A stretch of DNA of 64,000 nt. It comes from Macrotrachela quadricornifera (taxonomy: Eukaryota; Rotifera; Eurotatoria; Philodinida; Philodinidae). Positions 34,942 through 45,483 of this stretch are shown piece by piece. Numbering within the stretch: the first letter of the stretch is position 1; the number at the start of each line of letters is the position of its first letter. The DNA is taken from positions 797,730 to 861,729 of the forward strand of contig JAJEKB010020677.1 in NCBI GenBank assembly GCA_022393335.1, written 5' to 3'. The translations under genes were made by a program, and so were the position numbers. The notes beneath the pieces were generated by a model. It was not told the origin of the DNA. It saw only the letters and a program-made list of their open reading frames with translations, and did no database searches.

Positions 34942-36169
34942 TTTTGAGCCTTTTTTAATGGAAAAAAAATGAAAAATATTGTAAAAAAATGTTTTTTTTT
35001 CAAGTTTTCTGAGATGAAGACTGTTTTATTTGGATGAGTTAGGAGAATAAATTATTTGAAATTCAATGCTGTAATGTTGTCTCTCTTCACTGAATTATCT
35101 GAAATGCTTCTTTCATATTAACAACGCATTAAAAAATGATATTAATAATATCAATAGTAGACTGTTGTGGCTTCTCGACAGGTAAGAGCACGAGTCATTG
35201 ACCATCGTTTGAAGCGAAATATAAAAGAAAAATATATGAAAAATGATTTTTCTTTTGTGTTCAATAGGTTTTTTTCATTTTTCTTTTCGATTCTTTCTTT
35301 ACTTTCGCTTTCGTCGGTAGAAGTCTAATATTAGCTTAGTTCTCTTTTAGTATCATTTAATGGCTATCAGCATTGTTATTTTCAAAGTTGTAACACTATT
35401 AATTGTAAAGCTTTAGATATGTCCGACCTCACTATAACTATGGATTTCTATGAATTGTTTTGTTTGAAGTCGAAGAGATTTTAATCAAGAGCAATGTTTG
35501 AAAATAGTTTTGCCTTTTAAAAATTTTTTATGAGAGAATTGTTAAAACAAGTTTTAAACATACAAAATGCTCTTCACCATTTCGAACTTTGAGAAAAAAT
35601 TTATTTTGTGTATGAACTAATTCGGAAAATTTCTTTTTGTTTCTGATACATGCAAACCTTTGATATGAGAAAGTCATCACAAACTATTAGCATGCAGGTA
35701 AACACTTGATAGAAACAGCAGCAATACGACACTTTTTTTAGAAGAATTTGCTTAAGGACGCCATATGCTAGATTACGAAGCGCGGTGCAAATTGACTTGG
35801 ACTCTACAGACGCTACCATATCGAGAACATTCTGTCCGTTTCTACCAGATCGTTCCATTCGTGTCCAACATCAGGTTCCCCACCCTCAGATGTTTGTTTT
35901 CTTCACATTAAGAGTGAAGATTACACATTTAAATACCATGAGTATCTTTAAATATGTTAGTGCGCTTCTTTCTTTTTATTTTCTTTTGTTTACTTATTTG
36001 ATTTCAATATTCCGTATTTTATATTTGTATGTTTGGTGTTTCTTCATACGTTTGAATATGCTTTTGATACGGGAAATATTTCTGTGACTAAGTGCATCTT
36101 ATTTCTTCAACAAGACGACATACATATCATTTTTTTCTTATTTATTGTTCTGCATCTTCAACAGTGAAG
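34942..36169. other. upstream region of the oxidoreductase gene
   Basis: At 35740-35900 the GC content rises and a minus-strand frame (35601-35858, NGQNVLDMVASVESKSI) looks protein-like. It could be a first exon of a divergent gene, but no donor or following exon is clear. An acceptor-like tract CATCTTCAACAG lies directly before the oxidoreductase ATG, so an untranslated 5' exon is possible. Confidence 0.35.
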
Positions 36170-37509
36170 ATGGCAACCACTGATCATAGCCCGATGATGA
36201 AGCAATGGCAATTCACCAAATCCGGAAATCCTCGAGATGTGTTAACAATGGTTGAGGTGCCTATCCCTACTACGTGTGCCGAGGACGAAGTGCTTGTACA
36301 AATCAGTCATGTTTCATTGACTTCGTCGATAACGTATCGACTCATAGGACATTATGGTGTCGTGGATCCTGTGGGAGCACTCATGGGCAGGTCCTGTGTA
36401 CCCGAAGTGGACTTTAGTGGAATCGTTTGTGATTTGCGAGGCGCAAGTGTAAAAGGGTTTAACATCGGTAATATTAATCAATTACATCTTACTTTTTTAT
36501 AGTTCCATTATTTTATTATCTTTCATAAGGTGATCGAGTATTTGGATTCAATCCTCCAGGATTTCGGGATGTTGGGCGAGGAGTGTTGCGTGAATATGTC
36601 CTTGTTAAGCATGATTATATGGCTAAAGTACCTGATAATATCTCGCTCAAGGATGCTGCATGCTTACCGTCCACAGGTATTAATCATTATTACTCCCGTC
36701 GTCTAATACATTTGCTTACAATTCTCAAATTTTTAGGCTATACAGCATATTACTTTTTAGTTGAAAAGGCCAAGTTAAAGAAAGGAGACAAGGTATTTAT
36801 CAATGGTGGATCGGGGGCCGTTGGTGTAATTGCAATTCAACTAGCGCGTGCAATTGTCGGAACCACGGGTTTGGTGGTAGCAACAAGCTCTCCGACAAAG
36901 AGTGATATTGTTCGAAATTTAGGCGCAGACGAGGTATTTTTTTCTTTCGAATATGCTTCTAAAAATAAATACGTTTATTCATTTCTAAGATCATAGATTA
37001 TACGTCACATGTTCTACCAGATTTTCTTCGAGAACACTATAGTTCACGTCCATTTGATGTAATCTTCGATACTGTAGGTATTGATCACGCATTGTACTCC
37101 AACTCACCCGCATATTTGGCTCCCTCAGGTTTGTTCTGTGCTGTTGGCTTAGTCGAAATTGGTAAGCGATCATTAATTTTAAATTGTATCCTATTTTTTT
37201 GATTGATTCATCGGTTTTTATCTCGCTTTAGGCTCTACGGTATTGTCGGCCACCAAGAGACTCTTACAATTGTTGAGCGCGATAGTTTTGCCTGTATATC
37301 TTGGAGGCATACCTCGTAGATACACATTTGGACCCTTTAAAATGGTCTACCCGCGATTTCTTGCTATGGTGCAGTTAGCAGAAGAAAAAGCCTTCAAAGC
37401 TGTAATTGATTCTTCATACAAATTTACAGATGCGCTCGATGCCTATGATAGACTGATGTCTCGTCAACAAACGGGAAAAGTGGTTATTGAAGTCAATGAC
37501 CTGAATTGA
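36170..37509 (+). CDS. NADPH:quinone oxidoreductase-like protein (MDR superfamily)
   Basis: Probably a cytosolic NADPH-dependent reductase of quinones or other enones, in the zinc-free branch of medium-chain dehydrogenase/reductases. Five exons: 36170-36467, 36530-36676, 36737-36933, 36990-37161 and 37232-37509. Introns are 62, 60, 56 and 70 bp, all GT-AG with matching phases, giving 363 residues. The start is MATTDHSPMMKQW; an upstream in-frame ATG at 36092 would add a poorly conserved leader. Domain order is the GroES-like N-terminal half (EDEVLVQISHVSL; VDFSGIVCDL; GDRVFGF) and then the Rossmann half with NGGSGAVGVIAIQLA (about residues 171-185), IIDYTSH, FDVIFDTVG and the C-terminal DALDAYDRLMSRQQTGKVVI. 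Zinc ligands are not evident. AATAAA overlaps the stop codon. It resembles RTN4IP1-like and fungal-type quinone reductases; the exact substrate cannot be told. Confidence 0.92.
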
Positions 37510-37514
37510 ATAAA

Positions 37515-38651
37515 ATAATTTTACTAAATGAAATGTATTTTTTACTTTTCACAATAGTACAAAGTTCCTTTTAATTGAATATCTTTCACAACGAAGATGT
37601 CGTCGTATTATATTACAAAGTAGACACGATTCTATCCAGAAGACGAGAAATTTATTACAATGACTCAGTCTGTATGAGCTGAGATTTCTTCATCTCTGAT
37701 GGGTCCTTGTATCTTAGAATATTTTATGTAACAATTCAATCCAATCATATTCTTGCGCATAATCCGTCTCTTGAAAAATCGTTGAGTTTCATATTAGCTT
37801 CAATAGATGTTTGCTCCTTGACCCAAACTTATCATTGTATTATCACCCTTGTTTCCTTTGATCTTCTTTAGTGTTCTCTCTTTTATTCGATTCTTTGTTC
37901 GTGTTCTTCCTCTCTGAGTCTTCTTCTTCATGTTTTGAAAACGTTTATTGTTTGTTCTTCCTACTTTCTCCTTTTCATTGGCGTTCCATCTAGTGATTCT
38001 CATATATGTGATACGACCATCTTATATGGTAAGACATTTACATGTGTAGGCTCATTCCTTTAGATCATCTCATATGGCTTACATAATATATGTCAAATAC
38101 AGTCTTTGATATAATGAAGATAGAGCAAGTCTCACAATTAGTGGAGAAATTGGATACAAAAAATTATCTGCTTTTTTTCCTAAATTTTTTTCTTACTTTT
38201 TTCGCTTCGTACTTTCCTTTTTGTACTTTTACAGGATTGGAAATAATATGTTGTTAGAGAAATATCGCAATAATTTCAAATATGGTATGTAATGAATTTT
38301 ATACCAAGTGAAAGCTTGTCGAAAATACAGTTTATGTACGCTAAACAATACGGTGTGAGTTAAAAAGCAAAGAAGAAATGCGATTTCCTTTGACAAAACT
38401 GAAGAGTATTTTCCTAGCGACTATAAAACGCACCTCCACCTTAGAAGATATGATTGTTCTCTTGCATTCTGCTATATGTTTATCGTGGCGGTGATAGGTA
38501 AAAAGAAATTTCTGGTTTTCTTCTGTTAGAGAGTTATAGAACAGAAAATTTTTTGTAGTTGTGACATGATATATAAAGTCATTTTTTGATTAATATACTT
38601 CACTAAAAAACGATCTTTTTGGTAAAATCAGTTGCGTTCATTTGCTTGAAA
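37515..38651. other. intergenic
   Basis: Contains a diverged copy (38250-38350) of the repeat also seen near 25795-25870, marked by TTTATACC and GAAAGCTTGTCGAAAA. The part from about 38380 may be the 5' end of the transposase remnant that follows. No gene. Confidence 0.4.
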
Positions 38652-39225
38652 ATGACTGAAACTTATGATACTAAACAACAAAGAGTTATTGACAGAATTA
38701 AGAGCATTAATCTTCGCGAGACTCGCGATGCTAGTGCAAAATTCGTAGATAGACGATGAATTGAAGAGAAAGTTCATCGGTGAATCCGTTTTATCACAGA
38801 CTGGTAGGCACAATCATATGTCCAATGCTGTGTTGATTATTCAAATACTGGTCCTAAGCAAGTCAAGATATCATTCTTGAAGTGAACAGTCAATACAGAA
38901 AAAGTTGTTCTGTTGGGGTAAAGAATATTGTAGAAAATCAAAAAGAGCATGTTGTTCCAAGAACAATCAATAATTATCGTTATAAAGACGAATAAAAGTC
39001 ATTCTATGTTATTTCAAAACCATTAAAATCAGAAACTCGTATATCAGATCGCTTATGTCTGTACGATTGGTTAAAAAATTGAACTGAGATTGAGCAAAAG
39101 GTATTAAACATGTCGAAGATGATAAAACAGCAACATTATATTGGGGCTTTTGTTATATTTACTGCGAACAGGTTACTCTGATTCAGGATGATCAAGGACA
39201 AAGGTGAATCTAAGGCTGAACAATA
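38652..39225 (+). pseudogene. HTH transposase remnant, N-terminal half
   Basis: From an ATG at 38652, frames spell RVIDRIKSINLRETRDASAK, then IEEKVHR, WYAQSYVQCCVDYSNTGP-like sequence, SCSVGVKNIVENQKEHVVPR, TINNYR and, after a stop, SKPLKSETRISDRLCLYDWL. This is the paired helix-turn-helix DNA-binding half of a Tc1/mariner-like cut-and-paste transposase. TGA codons and shifts break it several times. The catalytic DDE half is missing: composite repeat array B begins at 39235, exactly where it should continue. Substitution of CGA or TGG by TGA explains most stops, which suggests ordinary decay. Confidence 0.6.
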
Positions 39226-39234
39226 TTTCCATGA

Positions 39235-40045
39235 TATTCTCTTTCTCGTAGAGAAGAGTCTTACAAACATAAATTGTCTGATTGATTGCTTGATTGCTTG
39301 TATGTCCGCAGGGTCAAAAAAACATCGAAAACCGATTTTTCGAAAAAGACATTTTTAGAGGTTTTTCCATGCGGGGACTTCGAATCTGAAGTCTGTTCGG
39401 TGATCATGTGGTATCAGCATTGATCAATTCATGTAAGGAATTGGTGAGGTTTGGTATTTTTAATCGAAAATAGGTATTTTTTCACGAAATGATGATTTCA
39501 TCGTGGTGGGTAATGAACACCATTGCTGATTGTTATGGTATCAGCATTGATCAATTGATGTTAGGAATTGGTGAGGTTTGGTGTTTTTCATCGAAAACAG
39601 GTGCTTTTTCACGAAATGATGATTTCATCGTGGTGGGTGATGAATACCATTGCTGATTATTCTCTTTCTCGTAGAGAAGAGTCTTACAAACATAAATTGT
39701 CGGATTAATTGATTGATTGCCCTTATGTCCGCACAAGGTCAAAAAAACATTTTATTAATATTTTCTATAAAACTTAACCGAAGGGGTAATCAGGGTCGAG
39801 AAACTCGAATTTGATGTTAGTTTTTCAAAATTGTTTTTGAAGATTCATTTTTTTACAGAAAGGGTCACTTGTTTTGCAAAAAAATTTTTTTTTATAACGG
39901 TTGACCGTAGGGTAATCAGGGTCGAGGAACTTGAATCTGACTTCGGCTTTTTTAATTTTATAAATGAATAGCATGACGGTAGTTTAGAAACACGATTTCT
40001 ACGAGAAAGAGCTGAGCGAGTCTTTAGACGAGCGTTACTTGTTAA
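39235..40045 (+). mobile_element. composite repeat array B (CTCTTTCTCGTAGA family)
   Basis: Module 1 (39235-39656) has the same head and body as 29415-29714 of array A, but with a 127-bp internal tandem duplication (repeat phase 39411 and 39538, marked by TATCAGCATTGATCAATT). Module 2 (39657-40045) matches 29715-30110 almost base for base, including the tail with TTTCTACGAGAAAGAG. The order of module types is the same as in array A. There are no genes inside. Confidence 0.88.
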
Positions 40046-40289
40046 ATAATAAAGTAAATATGTCATAATAAGGTATAAATATAATTATAGATCCATTTAT
40101 GTTGGTATGCACAACGATTCGATTTTTACTATCAATACTGATGCTTTTACTTTTATGTATTTTTCAAAGCAAAAAGAAATTCGAATATTTCCATGATCTT
40201 CTGACTGATAATACTTTTATTTGTTTGCTAATTGATTTTTTTCTTCATTATTGATATGTATGCTTATAATATATATGGACGTATCTATG

Positions 40290-40770
40290 AAAACATCTCA
40301 TTTGACACAATTTAGTTTTGAATATTTTAAGTATTGTTCAAATGGGTATATTTTTATTAATGGATGATTATCAATATTTGAAAGATTATCATTGTCAAAT
40401 CTTAATAAAAAATATATGCATTATACTTTTACGAATGATTTTTACTATATATGATTCAACAATAATAAATAATCAGATTCAATTACAATCCTTATTAAAT
40501 AAAACATTACAACTTTATTCTTATTAAAATTAGATTCACACATATCATTATATAGTATTACAAGTAAATCAATTTGTCGACTTCATTTAGTTGGACTTCA
40601 TTAGTGTTATGATGAAGAAAAATGGATAGCATTTGCTAGTTTACCATTACGTATTCAATGTGAAGTTCTTACAATCAAGATTGATGATCGAATAAATATT
40701 TGATCTTATTAAAAATATGAAAAAACTTCGTGTATTAAAGGTTCATTGTCGAAAAAGGTGAGGGTGTAAG
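40290..40770 (+). pseudogene. broken F-box/LRR-like gene, N-terminal part
   Basis: Frames with stops and shifts read HISLYSITSKSICRLHLVGL, then DEEKWIAFASLPLRIQCEVL, TIKIDDRINI and, after a shift, LIKNMKKLRVLKVHC. This is typical of a large bdelloid family of F-box/leucine-rich-like proteins. The upstream portion at 40318-40527 is open (DDYQYLKDYHCQILIKN) and may belong to it. At least three disruptions are visible, so it is not functional. Confidence 0.6.
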
Positions 40771-41574
40771 GATGATCGATAAAAATCCGTATCATTCTTT
40801 TTGTCGATTGAATCTTAGAAGAATAAATGATTCTAAATATTCTACATTTTTTATTTAACAGTTGAAAAAAGAGTTGATGGTGTCTTGAAGCTTCTGCACA
40901 CTCACAATCCGCCTATTCATGTTATTAAACATAAGCTATATAAGAGTGCTTATACATGAGAGAACAAAAAGATAGAAGGTTAGTCGCCGGTGAAGAAGTC
41001 ACGCGAGTGAAAGAATTTCGACATTGTTGAAACATAGACCGCTATGAGCAATTATCAAGCTAAATAACACCTCTATCAATATCCATTTAAACCTTTCTTT
41101 AGGGCATTTCATCTCGTAGATGACGTGGAGAACGCAAAGAAAAGTTTTTGCGTTCTGGTATCTTCCTCCATGATACACATCATCTGTGTGTTCACGTGAT
41201 ATAGTGTATTCTTCTTACAAAAATCTATTTTTCGCACTGAATAAACGAACATATAACTCGTGTTCAGTTGATCATCGAGAGCAGAACACAAGAGAGAACG
41301 AAATTTGAATTTATTCGACTTCATAAAGAACGAAAGGAAATTTCAGTAATGAAAGGGTCAATTCAACCGTTCTGTTGTCATTTTATTTCTAATCTTCGTC
41401 AGTATATAGCGAGGAAGAAAACACGTGTAGTATATTCTAGACAATATAACAAGGAAAATTCTCATTAAGAATAAAGTTTTCAAATATAAAGCTTCATGTT
41501 TTATCAATTTCTCGATATGACCTTACAAAGTAAGTTCCAATTGATTTTATGTATTTATTAAATAATTTCTTCTT
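40771..41574. other. intergenic
   Basis: Slightly GC-richer than average, with overlapping short frames on both strands (41109-41468) that I do not trust. Nothing recognised. Confidence 0.4.
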
Positions 41575-41926
41575 TTTTAGAAGAACTGATTGATGCAAAA
41601 AAGTGATCCTTTGTGTAAAAAAATGAATCCAAAAAAAATTTTAAAAAACTAACATCAGATTCGGATTCCTCAGCCCCAATTACCTTTCGGTCAACCCTTA
41701 TAACAAAATTTTTTTTGTGAAAAAAGTGATCCTTTGTATAGAAGAATGATCCTCAAAAAAATTTTAAAAAACTAACATCAGATTCAAGTTCCTCGACCCC
41801 AATTACCCTTTGGTTAAGTTTTAATGGATAATATTAATAAAACGTTTTTTGGACCCTGTGCGGACATACAATCAATCAATCAGACAATTTATGTTTGCAA
41901 AACTCTTCTCTACGAGAAAGAGAACA
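41575..41926 (-). mobile_element. inverted partial copy of the CTCTTTCTCGTAGA repeat
   Basis: Reads in reverse as the module head (ending plus-strand CTACGAGAAAGAG at about 41923), TTGATTG runs, TATGTCCGCA and two subrepeats with GGTAATTGGGGTCGAGGAAC. The tail module is missing. It lies between two broken LRR-like gene fragments. Confidence 0.85.
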
Positions 41927-41929
41927 ATT

Positions 41930-42689
41930 TATTAATTTAAACAAACATCATATTCTTTCATTTCATTTTAATAATGAATCAATTCAGAACGAAATTATGA
42001 AACTATATATTATTGAATCATTCGATCATCTTGAATCAATTGTTCTTAATCCAATCTCAACATGGTAATTATTTGTAGTGTTTTTATTTAGAATCTTTAC
42101 CTCATTTATCTTCATTAACTATTTATCTTAATGATTATCATGATGATCTTCGTGATATTTTTCATCTTATTTTCTGTCTTCCTGTATTAAAATATCTCAA
42201 ATTTAAACTGTTATCTTATGATATACTTAATATAGACACACGAATGCCTTTAAATCAACCATTTTCTTCAATTAAATATTTGGTTATTAATGTTGGTTGT
42301 GCTCATAATCAACTTATTAATCTATTATTATATACATACCTCAACTTTCTCATTTATCTTGTGACTATTTAATCAAATCAAATAATAATATTAAACCTGA
42401 AATGATGATAAAATTAAATGATTTAATACATTTAACTGTTGTTATTAATGATATAGATTTTAATGAATTTGAAGAATTTTTATTGAAGTTATGTTCTCAA
42501 TTGCAAATTTTAAATGTTAAGATTCATCATTCTGATAAAAGTTATTTAAATGCTAATCGACGGAGACAACTAATTTCACAAAAGATGACTTCATTAAACA
42601 AACTCTTCTTTTCTTATACTGATATTATTTATGGGAATTTTAATATTATTTCTCATCCATTACTCAATGATTTTATTTCATTATTTTGA
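41930..42689 (+). pseudogene. broken F-box/LRR-like gene, C-terminal part
   Basis: Protein-like pieces in order are HHILSFHFNNESIQNEIMKL, SFDHLESIVLNPIST, a 27-bp interval with GT and AG ends (too short for a normal intron), SLPHLSSLTIYLNDYHDDLR, PFSSIKYLVINVGCAHNQLI, then a frame shift near 42330, and LIHLTVVINDIDFNEFEEFL to the stop at 42687-42689. The alternating Leu/Ile pattern and the final block match the bdelloid F-box/LRR-like family also seen intact at 58898-60709. The 5' end is cut by the inverted repeat at 41575-41926. Confidence 0.7.
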
Positions 42690-43286
42690 ATTAATCGAAA
42701 ATAGTTTTTCAAACTATTAGCTCATGATGATGAACTCATTTATTCAATACGTCCTTATTCATAAAGATTTCATTTTTTTAAATTGTTTTTCAATTGTTAT
42801 ATTTTTCTTGTTGTTTAAAAAAATTTGCTTAAGTGTATCGTTATAAAATTGGTTATCCAGGTCGACGAATACGAAGTTCGTACACATGTATAAACGACCG
42901 TATACGTTCACGAGCGGGTGGTTTCGATCTGGGTAGATTTGATTGAAAGATCATTTAAATAATTCGCATATCATTATTTACATGAAATGCTGATGAACAT
43001 CGAGGATATCGATGAATAAAAATAAATTAAGATCTGAATATATAACAGACAACGCATCTTCTTTCACTTCAATTATGTGTTTTAATTTGGTATTGTAATG
43101 AATAATTCTTTGTGTAAGAAGTGTTTTACATTAAAATAACACAGTTCGATTTGATGACTTGCTTTCCATAATATACTATTGATATGTAGTATATTTTTCA
43201 AAGGAACCAAGTAATGTAATCCATCTGCGAGTGTGAAAAAGAACAAATGATCAAGATTAACAACTAACAACAATTTTGAAGAGAAT
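42690..43286. other. intergenic, nothing recognised
   Basis: A GC-richer patch at 42860-42960 has no open frame of note. No gene. Confidence 0.45.
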
Positions 43287-44903
43287 TAGGAGTAGCACTC
43301 TATCTTTACTATACTTTGAAAAAAGAAAACTAAAGTAAAGTAAAGTAATTTAATCAAGTTAATTTTATTATTGATTTATCAGCTCGTTATCATGCACTGA
43401 TACAGATACAAAATACTAAAGCTTATATAAAACTATTTTTTAATAAATAACTGCAAAATAAAATAAAAACTGCGAGTATGTCATATTTTAAAATTTTGAG
43501 TCTCGTTCCTTTTGATGTACATATATAATAAAAAATGGATATTATTTCAATAGAACTAATTCATTTGATGAATACAAGTTATAAATGCAGTTTATTCTGT
43601 TTCTACTTATTTCACAATCGTCTGGTATGTTCCTGTAACTTTAATCATGGATAGATAGTTATAGGAAAAAGAGAAGATAATGAGAAAAAGATAAACAGTA
43701 CGCCGATTTTCTTGTGTTCCTTTAACTTTAATCGTTCATGAATAAGTTATAAAGCAAGAGAAAAGAATGAAGATGTGTAAATATGCGCATCTCAAGCGAA
43801 AATTTCTTATCATTGCTTTTTTTTTGTTTTATACCAAAAAAAAAATAAAGCATCGATCTGGATTCTTTTCAATGATTGTAATTGAAAAATATTTATCTAA
43901 TTTTGAAACAATTCATTTAAGTCATTGAAAAAAAAATTTTCGCTTGAATATACAAAGACCGATATGATTACAGACAAAACAAAATATGAAATCGTTATAC
44001 AAATCACAATACTACTTTTTTGCGTGCTAGAGCAAAGTCGCTATTTCAAGCTCATAGTCGTATTTAATACGCCTACCACTATACCTTCAAGCCCTATATA
44101 ATACGAATGTCGACAGGCACTGCACTCCTATGTGACAGAGATGCTTCAAGGTCATCAAGTGAAGGAGAAGCCACGCAGTGCGGAAGGAGGTGTTATAGGA
44201 ACCGGTTTGTAGCCCGTCAAATTTGCCACTATTATAAAGCTCAAACATGGAGTTATTCGAGCTGATTAAAGGTTGTCATACATATACTATAATGCACCTT
44301 CAACACCATGATGTTTTATCAAAAGAGTAGTGGAGAAACACGGGTGTAGGGATAGAATTTATGGGTACCACCAGTCTCTAATACTCGTGGACCTCAGGGT
44401 ACTTCCGACATACAGTATTTAAGGAGGCAAGGATACTCTTCGATATATAATGCTTGAGGACCTAATGGTACCCCATTATATAGTACTTTAGGACCCAATG
44501 ATACCTCCAATACATAGTAGTCAAGAACCCAAGGGTACTGTCCATATATAGTAGTTGAGGAGCTAAAGTCACCACAATATATAGTATTTGATGACCTATG
44601 ACTGCTCTCGGTATATAGTAGTAAAGGACCCAAGAGTATGCTCGATCTGTAATAATCAATTTTCTATATTCGGTCGGCAGGATCAATAATTATATGATGA
44701 CACCAAATTCAAAATAGATTTGATATTTACTGTTTACTGGTAAAGTAAAAGTAAAGTGCCACCCTTAGTTGTAACTATATCAATGCATGAGAATGTGATT
44801 ATAAATCAATAAAAAAATTTATTTGGTTATATTACTTTACTTTATTATTCGAATAAAGTGGATCTACTTTACCTAGTAAAGTAAAGATAAAGTGCCACCC
44901 CTA
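43287..44903. mobile_element. element with hAT-like TAGGGGTGGCAC ends
   Basis: The left end TAGGAGTAGCACTCTATC and the right end read in reverse, TAGGGGTGGCACTTTATC, are inverted partners followed by AAAGTAAAGT runs. A second right-type end (reverse TAAGGGTGGCACTTTAC) lies at about 44767, so two related elements or a partial duplication may be present. The terminal TAGGGGTGG is shared with the hAT-like element at 51253-52121. I see no matching 8-bp flanks and no transposase. A 34-bp minisatellite fills 44375-44650. Confidence 0.6.
44375..44650. repeat. 34-bp minisatellite, about eight copies
   Basis: A unit like ATATATAGTAGTTGAGGACC followed by an AAGGGTACTC-type stretch repeats with the AGTA core at 44414, 44449, 44482, 44516, 44550, 44582 and 44617, steps of 32-35 bp. 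Copies are diverged. Minus-strand frames here simply translate the repeat. Confidence 0.85.
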
Positions 44904-45172
44904 GACATTTTTTAGTGTTTAAAAATGTTTGCAAGAAATTTTATTTCATATATATCGCAGTAGTTAAATTTTTATTCACACGTTCTGATCATTTTTGTCT
45001 CCTCTCAAAATACAATACCTATAGATTAGTGCTACTTTCTATTATATTAAAATAACAAAAATATATAAATTTTTTTTGTTTTTGATTTTGTATATACTGT
45101 TTTCTAGTTATAAAGATCATTACTATTTTTAAAAAATGTTTAATAATTAATTTAGTTTACTATCTGATATCG
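44904..45172. other. short AT-rich spacer
   Basis: Nothing recognised. Confidence 0.5.
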
Positions 45173-45483
45173 ACTAACATCTTGTTCAAATATAGTAAGA
45201 TAGGAATAAAATTATTGCTTCAATCAACACATTACCATATGTAAATCATATTGATAGTTGTCAAAGTTATAATAAGAAGAGAAAAGATAAAGAAAAAAAC
45301 AGTGGATTGTAACATGGAAAAACTAAAAAGAATAAAAATTTATCATTCTCTATTTAATCCTCTATTTTTTCGTTTTTCTTTCTCTCGTAACTTTGACAAC
45401 TACCCATATGATTTACATATAGTAAAATGTTGTTTGAAGCAGTAATTTTATTTATTGTACCATATCTGAACAAGACGTTAGTT
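45173..45483. mobile_element. ~310-bp MITE with ~100-bp inverted ends
   Basis: 45173-45275 pairs in reverse with 45385-45483: ACTAACRTCTTGTTCA at the tips, TATGTAAATCATAT and TAGTTGTCAAAGTTA nearer the centre. The 64-codon frame across it is not a gene. Confidence 0.85.

Noticed and set aside
44040..44280. GC-richer patch with an ATG-started 52-codon frame (MSTGTALLCDRDASRSSSEG)
   Set aside because: Lies inside the hAT-tipped element, has no recognisable motif and is too short to support.
44394..44686. Two minus-strand frames of 74-79 codons rich in Tyr and Leu
   Set aside because: Direct translation of the 34-bp minisatellite.
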